Of a stretch of DNA of 15,785 bases, positions 7,448 to 13,761 are shown piece after piece. This DNA is from Hyella sp964606015. Lineage in GTDB: Bacteria; Cyanobacteriota; Cyanobacteriia; Cyanobacteriales; Xenococcaceae. The stretch's first letter is position 1. Each line of letters begins with the position of its first letter. A model generated the notes under the pieces. That model ran no database searches. It was not told the DNA's origin and saw only the letters and a program-made list of their open reading frames with translations. The stretch covers positions 1 through 15,785 of the forward strand of contig CAZSEZ010000080.1 of assembly GCA_964606015.1 (NCBI GenBank), written 5' to 3'. Position numbers and translations under genes: made by a program.

Positions 7448-8674
7448 TCAATGGAAAGAGATTATCTCTAAACACCAAAAAATCGCTGCCCCTAAAATTG
7501 CCGCTGCAGGTAAGGTAACCACCCAAGCTAAAATAATCGACCGAATTGTACTCCACTCAACAGAATTGCGATTTTGCCATAGACCAATCCCGACAATACT
7601 CCCTACTAAAGTATGAGAAGTAGAAACAGGCAAACCCAAACGTGAAGCCAGTAAAATAGTACTGGCCGTAGCAAGTTCGGCACAAAAACCAGTGCTAGGA
7701 ACCAAGGAAATAATGTTTTCTCCCACCGTAGCGATGACATTTTTGCCCTGAATTGCCAGACCTAAAACAATCCCTAAACCTCCCAAAATCAAGATCCAAG
7801 TTGGAATGGGAATCTCCCCAATTGGAATTGTGCCACTGGCATAAACATAAACAATGGCAGCTAAAGGCGCGATCGCGTTACCCACATCATTAGAGCCATG
7901 AGCAAACGCTACAAAGCAAGAACTTACCACCTGGAACTTTGCCATTACTGGTTCTAAAACCTGTTGATCTGTTTTGACTCTGTCTATTTGTCGCCAACCA
8001 TAAAGGGATAGCGCAAGTGCACTAACTCCGCCCAAAGCCAAAGATAAATCGTGATTAGGTATATCTAAATTTCTGAATAAACTAAACCGCCAAAACTGCG
8101 GGAACACAATCGTGCCGAAGATAGCTACTAACCCGATACTAATCCAAGGTATCCATTCTTTTAGGCTATCGATAGATGCCTTACTAAAAAGAGATCGTGC
8201 CAGTATGGAGTAAATACCGATTGCGACGATTGCACTCAATCCAGGAGTGCCGATCCAGCCCAAAGCGATCGCGCTAATATTGCCCCAAGCAACTGCATCT
8301 TGGCCTTTGGCTAGCCAGCTAAATCCAGTGATCGCACCAACTACTGCATGAGAAGAAGCCACCGGTAAACCAAAAGAAGTCGCAATCTGGAGCCATAAAC
8401 CACAGGAAATTAGCACCGCGATCATCCCAAGGACAAATAAGTGAGGCTGAGAACTAAATAAACTGGGATTCACTACCTTACTGGCGATAGTAGAAGAAAC
8501 TTCTCTGCCAAAGATTACTGCCCCCGCAAACTCCAAAACACCAGCGATGATAATTGCTTGAGTGAGCGTAATTGCTTTTGAACCTACAGAAGTTCCCATG
8601 GAGTTAGCAACATCATTTGCTCCTAAATTCCACGCGACATAAACTGCTAAACTGGCTAGAAGGATAACCGTCAT
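7448..8674 (-). CDS. pit: PiT-family inorganic phosphate transporter
   Basis: This polytopic membrane protein of the PiT/PHO4 family imports inorganic phosphate (often as a metal-phosphate complex) using an ion gradient. Both halves of the internal duplication are visible. The N-terminal signature is NLGANDVANSMGTSVGS and the C-terminal one FAHGSNDVGNAIAPLAA. Each is followed by membrane spans and a SHAVVG or SHTLVG motif. The ATG at 8674 gives 408 aa. An upstream in-frame TTG (8695) would add seven residues, but neither start has a strong Shine-Dalgarno. Some PiT relatives carry sulfate, so the substrate is assigned at family level. The gene is divergent from rpmI with about 64 nt between starts. 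Confidence 0.92.
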   Translation of the reverse strand: MTVILLASLAVYVAWNLGANDVANSMGTSVGSKAITLTQAIIIAGVLEFAGAVIFGREVSSTIASKVVNPSLFSSQPHLFVLGMIAVLISCGLWLQIATSFGLPVASSHAVVGAITGFSWLAKGQDAVAWGNISAIALGWIGTPGLSAIVAIGIYSILARSLFSKASIDSLKEWIPWISIGLVAIFGTIVFPQFWRFSLFRNLDIPNHDLSLALGGVSALALSLYGWRQIDRVKTDQQVLEPVMAKFQVVSSCFVAFAHGSNDVGNAIAPLAAIVYVYASGTIPIGEIPIPTWILILGGLGIVLGLAIQGKNVIATVGENIISLVPSTGFCAELATASTILLASRLGLPVSTSHTLVGSIVGIGLWQNRNSVEWSTIRSIILAWVVTLPAAAILGAAIFWCLEIISFH

Positions 8675-8681
8675 AATAATT

Positions 8682-8709
8682 TTGCGTAGTGACAAAATAG
8701 CGATACAAT
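8682..8709 (+). promoter_or_regulatory. probable rpmI promoter
   Basis: TTGCGT (8682-8687) and TACAAT (8704-8709) are 16 bp apart and 30 nt before the rpmI ATG. The -35 matches only the TTG core. ACAAT (8705-8709) is mirrored by ATTGT (8715-8719), giving a small dyad overlapping the -10. The initiation site is inferred. Confidence 0.45.
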
Positions 8710-8738
8710 GATAAATTGTGTCGAATTAAAAGTATTTC

Positions 8739-8942
8739 ATGCCCAAGTTAAAAACCAAGAAGTCTGCTGCCAAGCGTTTTCGCTTCACTGGCAGTGGCAA
8801 GAAAATTATGCGTCGCAAAGCGTTCAGAAATCACCTTTTAGAGCGCAAAAGCAAAGAACGTACTCGTCGCCGTCTTTCCAACATGGCTGTAGTTCATGAA
8901 ACTGATGAGCTAAGAGTCCGCCGTATGATGCCTTACGCATAG
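8739..8942 (+). CDS. rpmI: 50S ribosomal protein L35
   Basis: L35 is a small basic protein of the large ribosomal subunit. The 67-aa sequence has the family start MPKLKTKKSAAKRF, the KIMRRKAFRNHLLERKS core and the LRVRRMMPYA ending. Length is normal. It is followed after 64 nt by rplT in the usual rpmI-rplT order. infC, which joins this pair in many other bacteria, is not upstream; the neighbour there is the divergent phosphate permease. No clear Shine-Dalgarno was seen. Confidence 0.98.
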   Translation: MPKLKTKKSAAKRFRFTGSGKKIMRRKAFRNHLLERKSKERTRRRLSNMAVVHETDELRVRRMMPYA

Positions 8943-9006
8943 ATACCTATATTAGTTTGCACATTCTATTCAAACTTATCTAAATTCAAGATCATCTACA
9001 TAAATT

Positions 9007-9360
9007 ATGCCTAGAGTAAAGAGAGGGAACGTCGCCCGTAAACGTCGTAAAAAGATCCTTAAGTTAGCTAAAGGCTTCCGTGGTTCTCATTCCAAACTAT
9101 TTCGTACCGCTAACCAGCAGGTAATGAAAGCCTTACGTAATGCTTATCGCGATCGCCGTAAGCGTAAACGTGATTTCCGTCGTCTTTGGATCACCAGAAT
9201 CAACGCTGCTTCTCGTCAGCATGGCCTAAGCTACAGCCAACTAACTGGTAAGCTCAAAAAAGCTAATGTTGGTCTAAACCGTAAGATGTTGGCTAACCTA
9301 GCAATGCTTGACCCTGGTGCTTTTGCTAAAGTTGTTGAAGTTGCTAAAGCAGCAGATTAG
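9007..9360 (+). CDS. rplT: 50S ribosomal protein L20
   Basis: L20 binds 23S rRNA early in large-subunit assembly, and in several bacteria it also represses its own operon. The 117-aa sequence is strongly basic, with RVKRGNVARKRRKKILKLAKG at the start, followed by RDRRKRKRDFRRLWITRINAA and GLNRKMLANLA. All are family hallmarks and the length is standard. It is transcribed with rpmI, and a terminator-like hairpin lies about 115 nt downstream. Confidence 0.98.
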   Translation: MPRVKRGNVARKRRKKILKLAKGFRGSHSKLFRTANQQVMKALRNAYRDRRKRKRDFRRLWITRINAASRQHGLSYSQLTGKLKKANVGLNRKMLANLAMLDPGAFAKVVEVAKAAD

Positions 9361-9419
9361 AAACTGATTAATCCTGGAGGATATAGCTTCGCAACCGGAG
9401 AAAATCCTTTAGGGTATGT

Positions 9420-9437
9420 AGTTAGTTCTTGCTAACT
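9420..9437 (+). other. short hairpin downstream of rplT
   Basis: AGTTAG (9420-9425) and CTAACT (9432-9437) form a 6-bp stem with a 6-nt loop. It sits in the untranslated tail of rplT, 40 nt before the terminator, and has no T-run of its own. The 171-nt interval 9361-9531 shows nothing else firm. Confidence 0.4.
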
Positions 9438-9476
9438 GGACAAGATATACAGTTACGATGAATATCATCCTTGGTG

Positions 9477-9508
9477 AACTCGGTTTGAGCTAGTTTCAGC
9501 CGAGTTTT
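9477..9508 (+). terminator. probable Rho-independent terminator of rpmI-rplT
   Basis: AACTCGG (9477-9483) pairs with CCGAGTT (9500-9506) around a 16-nt loop. The 3' arm is followed by further T residues and a T-rich stretch (TTGCTGTTTT). The T-run is short and interrupted, so termination may be partial and let transcription continue into the P-loop kinase gene. Confidence 0.6.
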
Positions 9509-9531
9509 GCTGTTTTCAGAGGTAACTTGTC

Positions 9532-10035
9532 ATGCATAAAGTTGTGATTCTGGGCTGTTGCGGTTCGGGGAAGTCTACTCTAGCAAGACAACTAGGCAAT
9601 AAATTAGGCTTACCCACAATTCATCTAGATGCTTATTTTTGGCAAGCAGGATGGGTTGAAAGTGAGGCTAAAGAGTGGTGGGTCAAACAAGAGTCTCTAC
9701 TGCAAGGTGAGCGTTGGATTATTGATGGGAACTACACAGCTACTATCGATTTGAGGATCGCTGTCGCCGATATGATTATTTATTTGGATTTTCCTCGTTA
9801 TCTCTGTCTCTGGCGGATTCTGAAACGATACTGGCAATACAGAGGTCAAGTCAGGCCAGATATGGCAGAGGGCTGTCCAGAACGGTTAAATTGGGATTTT
9901 TTTCTCTACGTATGGCACTTTAATAAACAACGTCGAGCCAAGATATTGTCTAAACTGGAGTTACAGCAAGCTGAAACAAGGGTTATTATTCTTCGTCCTT
10001 CAGACTTGAAAGGTTTTTTAGCCAATATAAATTAG
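9532..10035 (+). CDS. P-loop kinase-like protein (adenylate kinase/FlaR-like)
   Basis: This small cytoplasmic P-loop NTPase has Walker A GCCGSGKST (residues 8-16) at the very N-terminus. LPTIHLDAYFWQAGW follows; the HLD-x-x-x-W pattern is seen in proteins annotated as FlaR-like topology modulation proteins or adenylate-kinase-related. A later element is WIIDGNYTATIDLRIAVADMIIYLDFPR, resembling Walker B-type strands, and an Arg-rich segment (LWRILKRYWQYRGQVRP) may form the lid. At 167 aa it is complete for that group. The substrate is unknown. GAGGT lies about 8 nt before the ATG. It is followed 11 nt later by the solute-binding protein gene, so the two are probably co-transcribed. Confidence 0.8.
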   Translation: MHKVVILGCCGSGKSTLARQLGNKLGLPTIHLDAYFWQAGWVESEAKEWWVKQESLLQGERWIIDGNYTATIDLRIAVADMIIYLDFPRYLCLWRILKRYWQYRGQVRPDMAEGCPERLNWDFFLYVWHFNKQRRAKILSKLELQQAETRVIILRPSDLKGFLANIN

Positions 10036-10046
10036 TTAATTAGCTC

Positions 10047-10826
10047 GTGAAATTTTCTCAATTAGTTGTTGGTTTGGGTTTGGTTTTCTCTAGCATTTTG
10101 ATATCACACTCAGCGATCTTGGCAGCAGAGCTTTCAGAAATTCAAGAAAGAGGAAAGCTAATCGTTGGGGTAAAAGATAATACTCGTCCCTTGGGCTTTA
10201 TCAATGAGTCAGGAGATTTAGCAGGGTTAGAAATTGATATTGCTCGTCGTCTAGCAGCAGAAATCTTAGGGGATGAATCAGCAATCGAGTTTCAGGCGGT
10301 TAGCAATAGAGATCGACTCAAAGCAGTAATTGAAGAGCAAGTAGATATTGCGATCGCAAGAGTTTCTGCTACAGATTCACGCCGACGTATTGTTGATTTG
10401 AGTCCTCATTACTATCTAGACGGGACTGGCATCATTACCAAAGATGTTACAGTTGCTAACGCTAAGGGGTTAAGTAAGAGCAAAATCGCGGTACTATATG
10501 ATTCGACAACTATTGCCGTAGTTCGCGATCGTTTGCCAGATGCCCAATTGGTTGGCGTGGATTCTTATACTGCTGCTCTGGAATTATTAGAGAGTGGACA
10601 AGTAAGAGCTTTCGCAGCAGACATCTCTGTGTTGACTGGTTGGATCCAGGAATATCCTCAGTACCAGCTACTATCAGAGAGATTATCGGGTTCTGCATTG
10701 TGTGTTGTCATGCCGAGGGGTCTACAGCATCAGGATTTGCAACTAGCGGTGGATAGAGCGATCTCTCGGATGCGCCAATCTGGTTGGTTGCAAGAGAGGA
10801 TTGAATATTGGGGATTACCTAACTAA
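10047..10826 (+). CDS. extracellular solute-binding protein, family 3 (amino-acid type)
   Basis: This is a secreted binding protein of the GlnH/HisJ class (SBP_bac_3). The signal peptide has a basic start and hydrophobic core (VVGLGLVFSSILIS), with a likely cut after AILA or ILAA. The mature domain begins with LSEIQERGKLIVGVKDNTRPLGF and continues with GLEIDIARRLAAEILG. QVDIAIARVSATDSRRRIVDLS is the typical ligand-site strand. The GTG at 10047 is chosen because it gives a normal signal peptide with Lys at position 2. No ABC permease or ATPase accompanies it and no membrane domain is fused, so it may serve a distant transporter or sensor. The ligand is not deducible beyond 'probably a polar amino acid'. 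Confidence 0.88.
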   Translation: MKFSQLVVGLGLVFSSILISHSAILAAELSEIQERGKLIVGVKDNTRPLGFINESGDLAGLEIDIARRLAAEILGDESAIEFQAVSNRDRLKAVIEEQVDIAIARVSATDSRRRIVDLSPHYYLDGTGIITKDVTVANAKGLSKSKIAVLYDSTTIAVVRDRLPDAQLVGVDSYTAALELLESGQVRAFAADISVLTGWIQEYPQYQLLSERLSGSALCVVMPRGLQHQDLQLAVDRAISRMRQSGWLQERIEYWGLPN

Positions 10827-10878
10827 AGGCTAACCGAATATTTAAAACCATCATAAAAATTACTTTTTATTATTTGTT

Positions 10879-11406
10879 ATGAATGAGAATTTACCCATAG
10901 TTTATATTGCTACCTTGCTGGTAATTTTGATTTTTGCTGCGGTGTTTGTTCTCAAAGAAGTTATTCAAACTCGTATTAGTGAAAATACTTTTTCTAAGTT
11001 ACAAAAGAAACTTAAAGGCTCCAAAGGTACAGCCGAAGATTATTATCAACTAGGTAGTCTTTATCTAGATAAAAAGCTATTTGTCCAATCGATAAACCTT
11101 TTTGAAAAAGCTCTGAAAGTGGAGAAAGATCTGCCAGCAGAGAATCAAGCTTTAATCCACAACGCAATGGGGTTCGCCTATTTTGCTCAGGAACAATACG
11201 ACATTGCGATTCGTAAATATAAGGATGCGCTAAAAGTTTATCCTGAGTATGTTGTGGCTCTAAATAATCTAGGTAATGTCTACGAAAAGAAACAGTTGGT
11301 CACTCAAGCAGTAGAAGCTTACGATGAAGCTCTTAAATATGAACCAGAGAATAAAACTGCTAAGCGTCGTGCAGAATCCTTGAAGAAACGTTTAGTTAGT
11401 AGTTAG
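10879..11406 (+). CDS. ycf37: Ycf37-like TPR protein, photosystem I assembly
   Basis: This 175-aa membrane-anchored TPR protein matches the layout of cyanobacterial Ycf37. It has an N-terminal span (residues 6-26) and a basic linker with a KLQKKLKGSKGTAEDYYQLG transition. About three TPR repeats follow, with the sequences YYQLGSLYLDKKLFVQSINLF, MGFAYFAQEQYDIAIRKYKDAL and LNNLGNVYEKKQLVTQAVEAY. Ycf37 and its plant counterpart Pyg7 support assembly or stability of photosystem I. Assignment rests on length, topology and TPR spacing recalled from the family; a generic TPR protein is the alternative. It lies 52 nt after the binding-protein gene and ends in a strong terminator. Confidence 0.75.
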   Translation: MNENLPIVYIATLLVILIFAAVFVLKEVIQTRISENTFSKLQKKLKGSKGTAEDYYQLGSLYLDKKLFVQSINLFEKALKVEKDLPAENQALIHNAMGFAYFAQEQYDIAIRKYKDALKVYPEYVVALNNLGNVYEKKQLVTQAVEAYDEALKYEPENKTAKRRAESLKKRLVSS

Positions 11407-11474
11407 TCCCGTCAGGTGGGATCAAGATGGTTACTGGTTAGTAATTAGTAGTTATCTTTTAACTTAGATTTCAG

Positions 11475-11511
11475 AGCGTAGTTTCAAGCGATTGACTACG
11501 CTTATTTTTTT
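11475..11511 (+). terminator. Rho-independent terminator after the ycf37-like gene
   Basis: AGCGTAGT (11475-11482) and ACTACGCT (11495-11502) form a perfect 8-bp stem with a 12-nt loop, followed by T-A-T7. It separates the upstream cluster from the RNA-repair genes. The rest of the 306-nt gap (11407-11712) holds a HIP1 site, T-rich sequence, a promoter-like element and a leader hairpin. Confidence 0.88.
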
Positions 11512-11625
11512 GGGAACATCCTTTCTCTGTCATACAGATTTGGGATGGGGTGTATTTATTTTGTTTTTTGTCGTTTTTTCGCGATCGCCACAGATTTGAT
11601 CTCAAAAACTAAAATAATACAAAAA

Positions 11626-11634
11626 TGTTATACT
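11626..11634 (+). promoter_or_regulatory. extended -10 promoter of the RNA-repair cassette
   Basis: TGTTATACT (11626-11634) matches an extended -10 (TGn plus TATACT). No -35 is recognisable at 16-18 bp. Transcription would begin near 11641, right at the base of the leader hairpin and about 70 nt before the ligase start. The start site is inferred. Confidence 0.55.
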
Positions 11635-11643
11635 GCCAAAGCT

Positions 11644-11680
11644 AGCTTCTCAGTGAATTACCCAACAAGGCTGAGAAGTT
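11644..11680 (+). promoter_or_regulatory. 5'-leader hairpin of the RNA ligase transcript
   Basis: CTTCTCAG (11646-11653) and CTGAGAAG (11671-11678) pair perfectly. A G-U and an A-U pair extend the stem to 10 bp, around a 17-nt loop. A CC/GG pairing within the loop is possible. There is no T-run after it, so it is not a simple terminator. It lies a few nt from the inferred transcript 5' end and could affect mRNA stability or translation. Confidence 0.65.
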
Positions 11681-11712
11681 TGTGAGATGTCAAGAGAAAA
11701 GATATATCAGCT

Positions 11713-12807
11713 ATGGAATTGCAACAGTATTTAAGAGAACGAGGATTAGCTAGTTTACAGACAGAGTTCAAAATTAAGGTCAATCGTCACCAAGAATTTC
11801 CTAACTTAGTCTGCCTCAAATATTCACAACTAGAATCTCCTTTAGAAAAATTAATTGTTCAGCAATGTCGGGGGGTTATCCTCGATGAAGAACAGGATTG
11901 GGCAATAGTTTCTTATCCTTATGACAAGTTTTTTAATCATGGAGAGAGTAGTGCAGCCCAGATAAATTGGGATGAGGCTGTAGTTTACGAAAAGCTCGAT
12001 GGTAGTTTGATGACGCTATTTTTCTATCAAGGTCAATGGCGGGTTCAGTCTAGTGGTACTGCTGATGGCAGTGGTCAAGTTAACACGGCAAAATACAGTT
12101 TTCAGCAACTTTTTTGGCAAGTATGGGAGCAACTTGATTATGAGTTACCCAAGGAAACTGATTATTGTTTTATGTTTGAGTTGATGACTCCCTATAACCG
12201 CATTGTGGTGCGCCAACCTGAGAGCAAATTGGTCTTGCACGGCGTGAGAAATACCCAAACCCTGACAGAAGCCAACCCTCTAGATTGGCAGGGTAAGTAC
12301 AGTTGGCAAGTTGTGAAAACAGCTCCTTTTGCTGATTTATCTCAGATTGTTACTGCCACAGAAAATCTAGATCCTCTTCAGGGGGAAGGTTATATTGTTT
12401 GCGATTGCAATTTTCAGCGGATCAAAATTAAATCTTTGGAATATGTTCGGCTTTCCCATGTGAAATCGGCAATGACAACTCGCAAAATCCTAGAAGTGAT
12501 CATTAACAATGAAGGCTCAGAATTTTTAACCTATTTCCCCGAATATTTGCCCTTATATCAAGAATTGCAAGCTCGTTATGATGCTTTAGTGGTGGAAATT
12601 GTTGAAACTTACCAGCAGTACAAACAGCTAGCAACCCAAAAAGAATTTGCTTTGGCTGTTAAACATTTACCCTATTCTGGGACTTTGTTTGCGATTCGAG
12701 GTGGCAAAGCAGTCAGTGTTAGAGAGTCGTTGCAAAATACTTCTCTTCCGAAAATAGAATCACTGCTCAAACTAGCTGAAATGGATGAATTATCCTTGAT
12801 TATTTAA
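11713..12807 (+). CDS. T4 Rnl1-type RNA ligase
   Basis: This ATP-dependent RNA ligase joins 3'-OH and 5'-phosphate RNA ends through enzyme-adenylate and RNA-adenylate steps. All nucleotidyltransferase motifs are visible. Motif I is EKLDGS, with the adenylated lysine at K94. An upstream RG pair is at CRGVI (R53), matching an essential Arg of T4 Rnl1, with DKFFN at 71-75. Motif IIIa is FELMTPYNR (E156), motif IV EGYIV (E225), and motif V IKIKS (K238, K240). Length (364 aa) is close to T4 Rnl1 (374). The region after about 250 corresponds to the C-terminal helical domain that gives Rnl1 its tRNA preference. The ATG is not preceded by a strong Shine-Dalgarno. A polynucleotide kinase/phosphatase gene follows, making a repair pair. 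I see no sign of decay. Confidence 0.93.
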   Translation: MELQQYLRERGLASLQTEFKIKVNRHQEFPNLVCLKYSQLESPLEKLIVQQCRGVILDEEQDWAIVSYPYDKFFNHGESSAAQINWDEAVVYEKLDGSLMTLFFYQGQWRVQSSGTADGSGQVNTAKYSFQQLFWQVWEQLDYELPKETDYCFMFELMTPYNRIVVRQPESKLVLHGVRNTQTLTEANPLDWQGKYSWQVVKTAPFADLSQIVTATENLDPLQGEGYIVCDCNFQRIKIKSLEYVRLSHVKSAMTTRKILEVIINNEGSEFLTYFPEYLPLYQELQARYDALVVEIVETYQQYKQLATQKEFALAVKHLPYSGTLFAIRGGKAVSVRESLQNTSLPKIESLLKLAEMDELSLII

Positions 12808-12817
12808 TTTTGCCCAA

Positions 12818-12886
12818 CCCCTCTTGGTCAGACTTTTTTTGACGGATTTTTGAGCTATAGACTCTGACCACTTCTGCAAGGAGGGG
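12818..12886 (+). promoter_or_regulatory. long interrupted hairpin between ligase and kinase genes
   Basis: The outer stem is CCCCTC (12818-12823) with GAGGGG (12881-12886), extended by a U-G and a U-A pair. The inner stem is GGTCAGA (12826-12832) with TCTGACC (12863-12869). A 9-nt bulge and a 30-nt loop containing T7 complete the fold. The 3' arm contains AAGGAGG (12878-12884), a perfect Shine-Dalgarno, which the outer stem would hide. It lacks a T-run after the 3' arm, so it does not look like a terminator. Confidence 0.7.
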
Positions 12887-12891
12887 AACAA

Positions 12892-12905
12892 TATCTAATT
12901 AGATA
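12892..12905 (+). promoter_or_regulatory. 14-bp perfect palindrome before the kinase start
   Basis: TATCTAATTAGATA is fully self-complementary and ends 4 nt before the kinase ATG. As DNA it could be a dimeric repressor site. As RNA it could form a 5-bp hairpin with an AAUU loop, which would shorten the 25-nt distance between AAGGAGG and the ATG to about 11 nt. Confidence 0.7.
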
Positions 12906-12909
12906 AAAA

Positions 12910-13758
12910 ATGAAAAAAGTACTTATTTTACAGGGATTACCTGCATCGGGAAAATCTTCTTTTGCCCGAGAAATCTTACTCAGAGAACCAGGAAAATGGG
13001 TTAGAACCAATAAAGATTTGCTCCGAGAGATGTGTCATGCTTCTTATTGGACAAAGAACAATGAAAAATTTATTTTAGGAATTCGCGATCGCATTATCTT
13101 AGAAGCTTTAGAGTCGGGAAAACACATAATCGTTGACGATACCAACTTTGGCAAAAATATTGATCGCATCAAAGAGTTGGTCAAAGGTAAAGCCCAGATA
13201 GAAGTGGATCGACATTTTTTGAAAGTGTCAGTTGAAGAATGTATCCAGAGAGATCTCAAACGTCCTAACTCTGTGGGTAAGGATGTAATTATGCGGATGT
13301 ACCGTCAGCATCTTCAGGAAGCCAATCCAGCTATTGCTTATAATCCTGAATTACCCGAAGCGATTATTGTTGATATGGATGGGACTCTTGCGATTATGGG
13401 AGATCGTAGTCCTTATGATGTATCTCGTTGTGATTTAGATCTGCCTAATAAGCCAGTCTTAGAAACTGTTCTTAAATGGCAAGCTAGCACCACGATCATT
13501 GTGGTTTCTGGTCGAACTGATGATGGTCAAGCCAAGACTGAGCAATGGCTCCAAAAATATGGCGTTCAGTATCAGCATATTTATCTGCGCCGAGCGGGTG
13601 ATATGAGGAAAGACTCCGTTGTCAAAGAAGAGATTTATCGTAACTTTATTTGCGATCGCTATAATATTTCTTTTATCCTGGACGACCGTCAACAAGTTGT
13701 TGATATGTGGCGTGGTTTGGGTTTGACGGTGTTTCAGGTTGCTGAAGGAGATTTTTGA
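12910..13758 (+). CDS. T4-type polynucleotide 5'-kinase/3'-phosphatase
   Basis: This bifunctional end-healing enzyme phosphorylates 5'-OH ends and removes 3'-phosphate or 2',3'-cyclic phosphate, leaving ends ready for ligation. The domain order is that of T4 Pnkp. The N-terminal kinase has P-loop GLPASGKSS (residues 9-17; K15, S16) and the acceptor-site pattern NKDLLRE (D36, R39). The C-terminal HAD phosphatase has DMDGTLA (D155, D157), VVSGRTD (198-204), GDMRKDSVVKEE (230-241) and ILDDRQQVVDMWR (D258, D259). Length (282 aa) is near T4 Pnkp (301). An in-frame stop at 12904 fixes the ATG at 12910. It is not the Pnkp of Pnkp/Hen1 systems, which carries its own ligase-like domain. Two HIP1 sites within it point to long residence in this genome. 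Confidence 0.95.
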   Translation: MKKVLILQGLPASGKSSFAREILLREPGKWVRTNKDLLREMCHASYWTKNNEKFILGIRDRIILEALESGKHIIVDDTNFGKNIDRIKELVKGKAQIEVDRHFLKVSVEECIQRDLKRPNSVGKDVIMRMYRQHLQEANPAIAYNPELPEAIIVDMDGTLAIMGDRSPYDVSRCDLDLPNKPVLETVLKWQASTTIIVVSGRTDDGQAKTEQWLQKYGVQYQHIYLRRAGDMRKDSVVKEEIYRNFICDRYNISFILDDRQQVVDMWRGLGLTVFQVAEGDF

Positions 13759-13761
13759 TTT

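Noticed and set aside
8675..8695. In-frame TTG start for the PiT transporter
   Set aside because: The ATG at 8674 is a more usual start and the first membrane span is complete without the extra residues; no Shine-Dalgarno favours either, so this is only a preference.
8708..8899. 63-codon frame overlapping rpmI
   Set aside because: It lies out of frame over the certain L35 gene.
12826..12840. Terminator between the ligase and kinase genes, suggested by the T7 run
   Set aside because: The T7 run lies inside the loop and is not preceded by a stable GC-rich stem; the stems close downstream of it.
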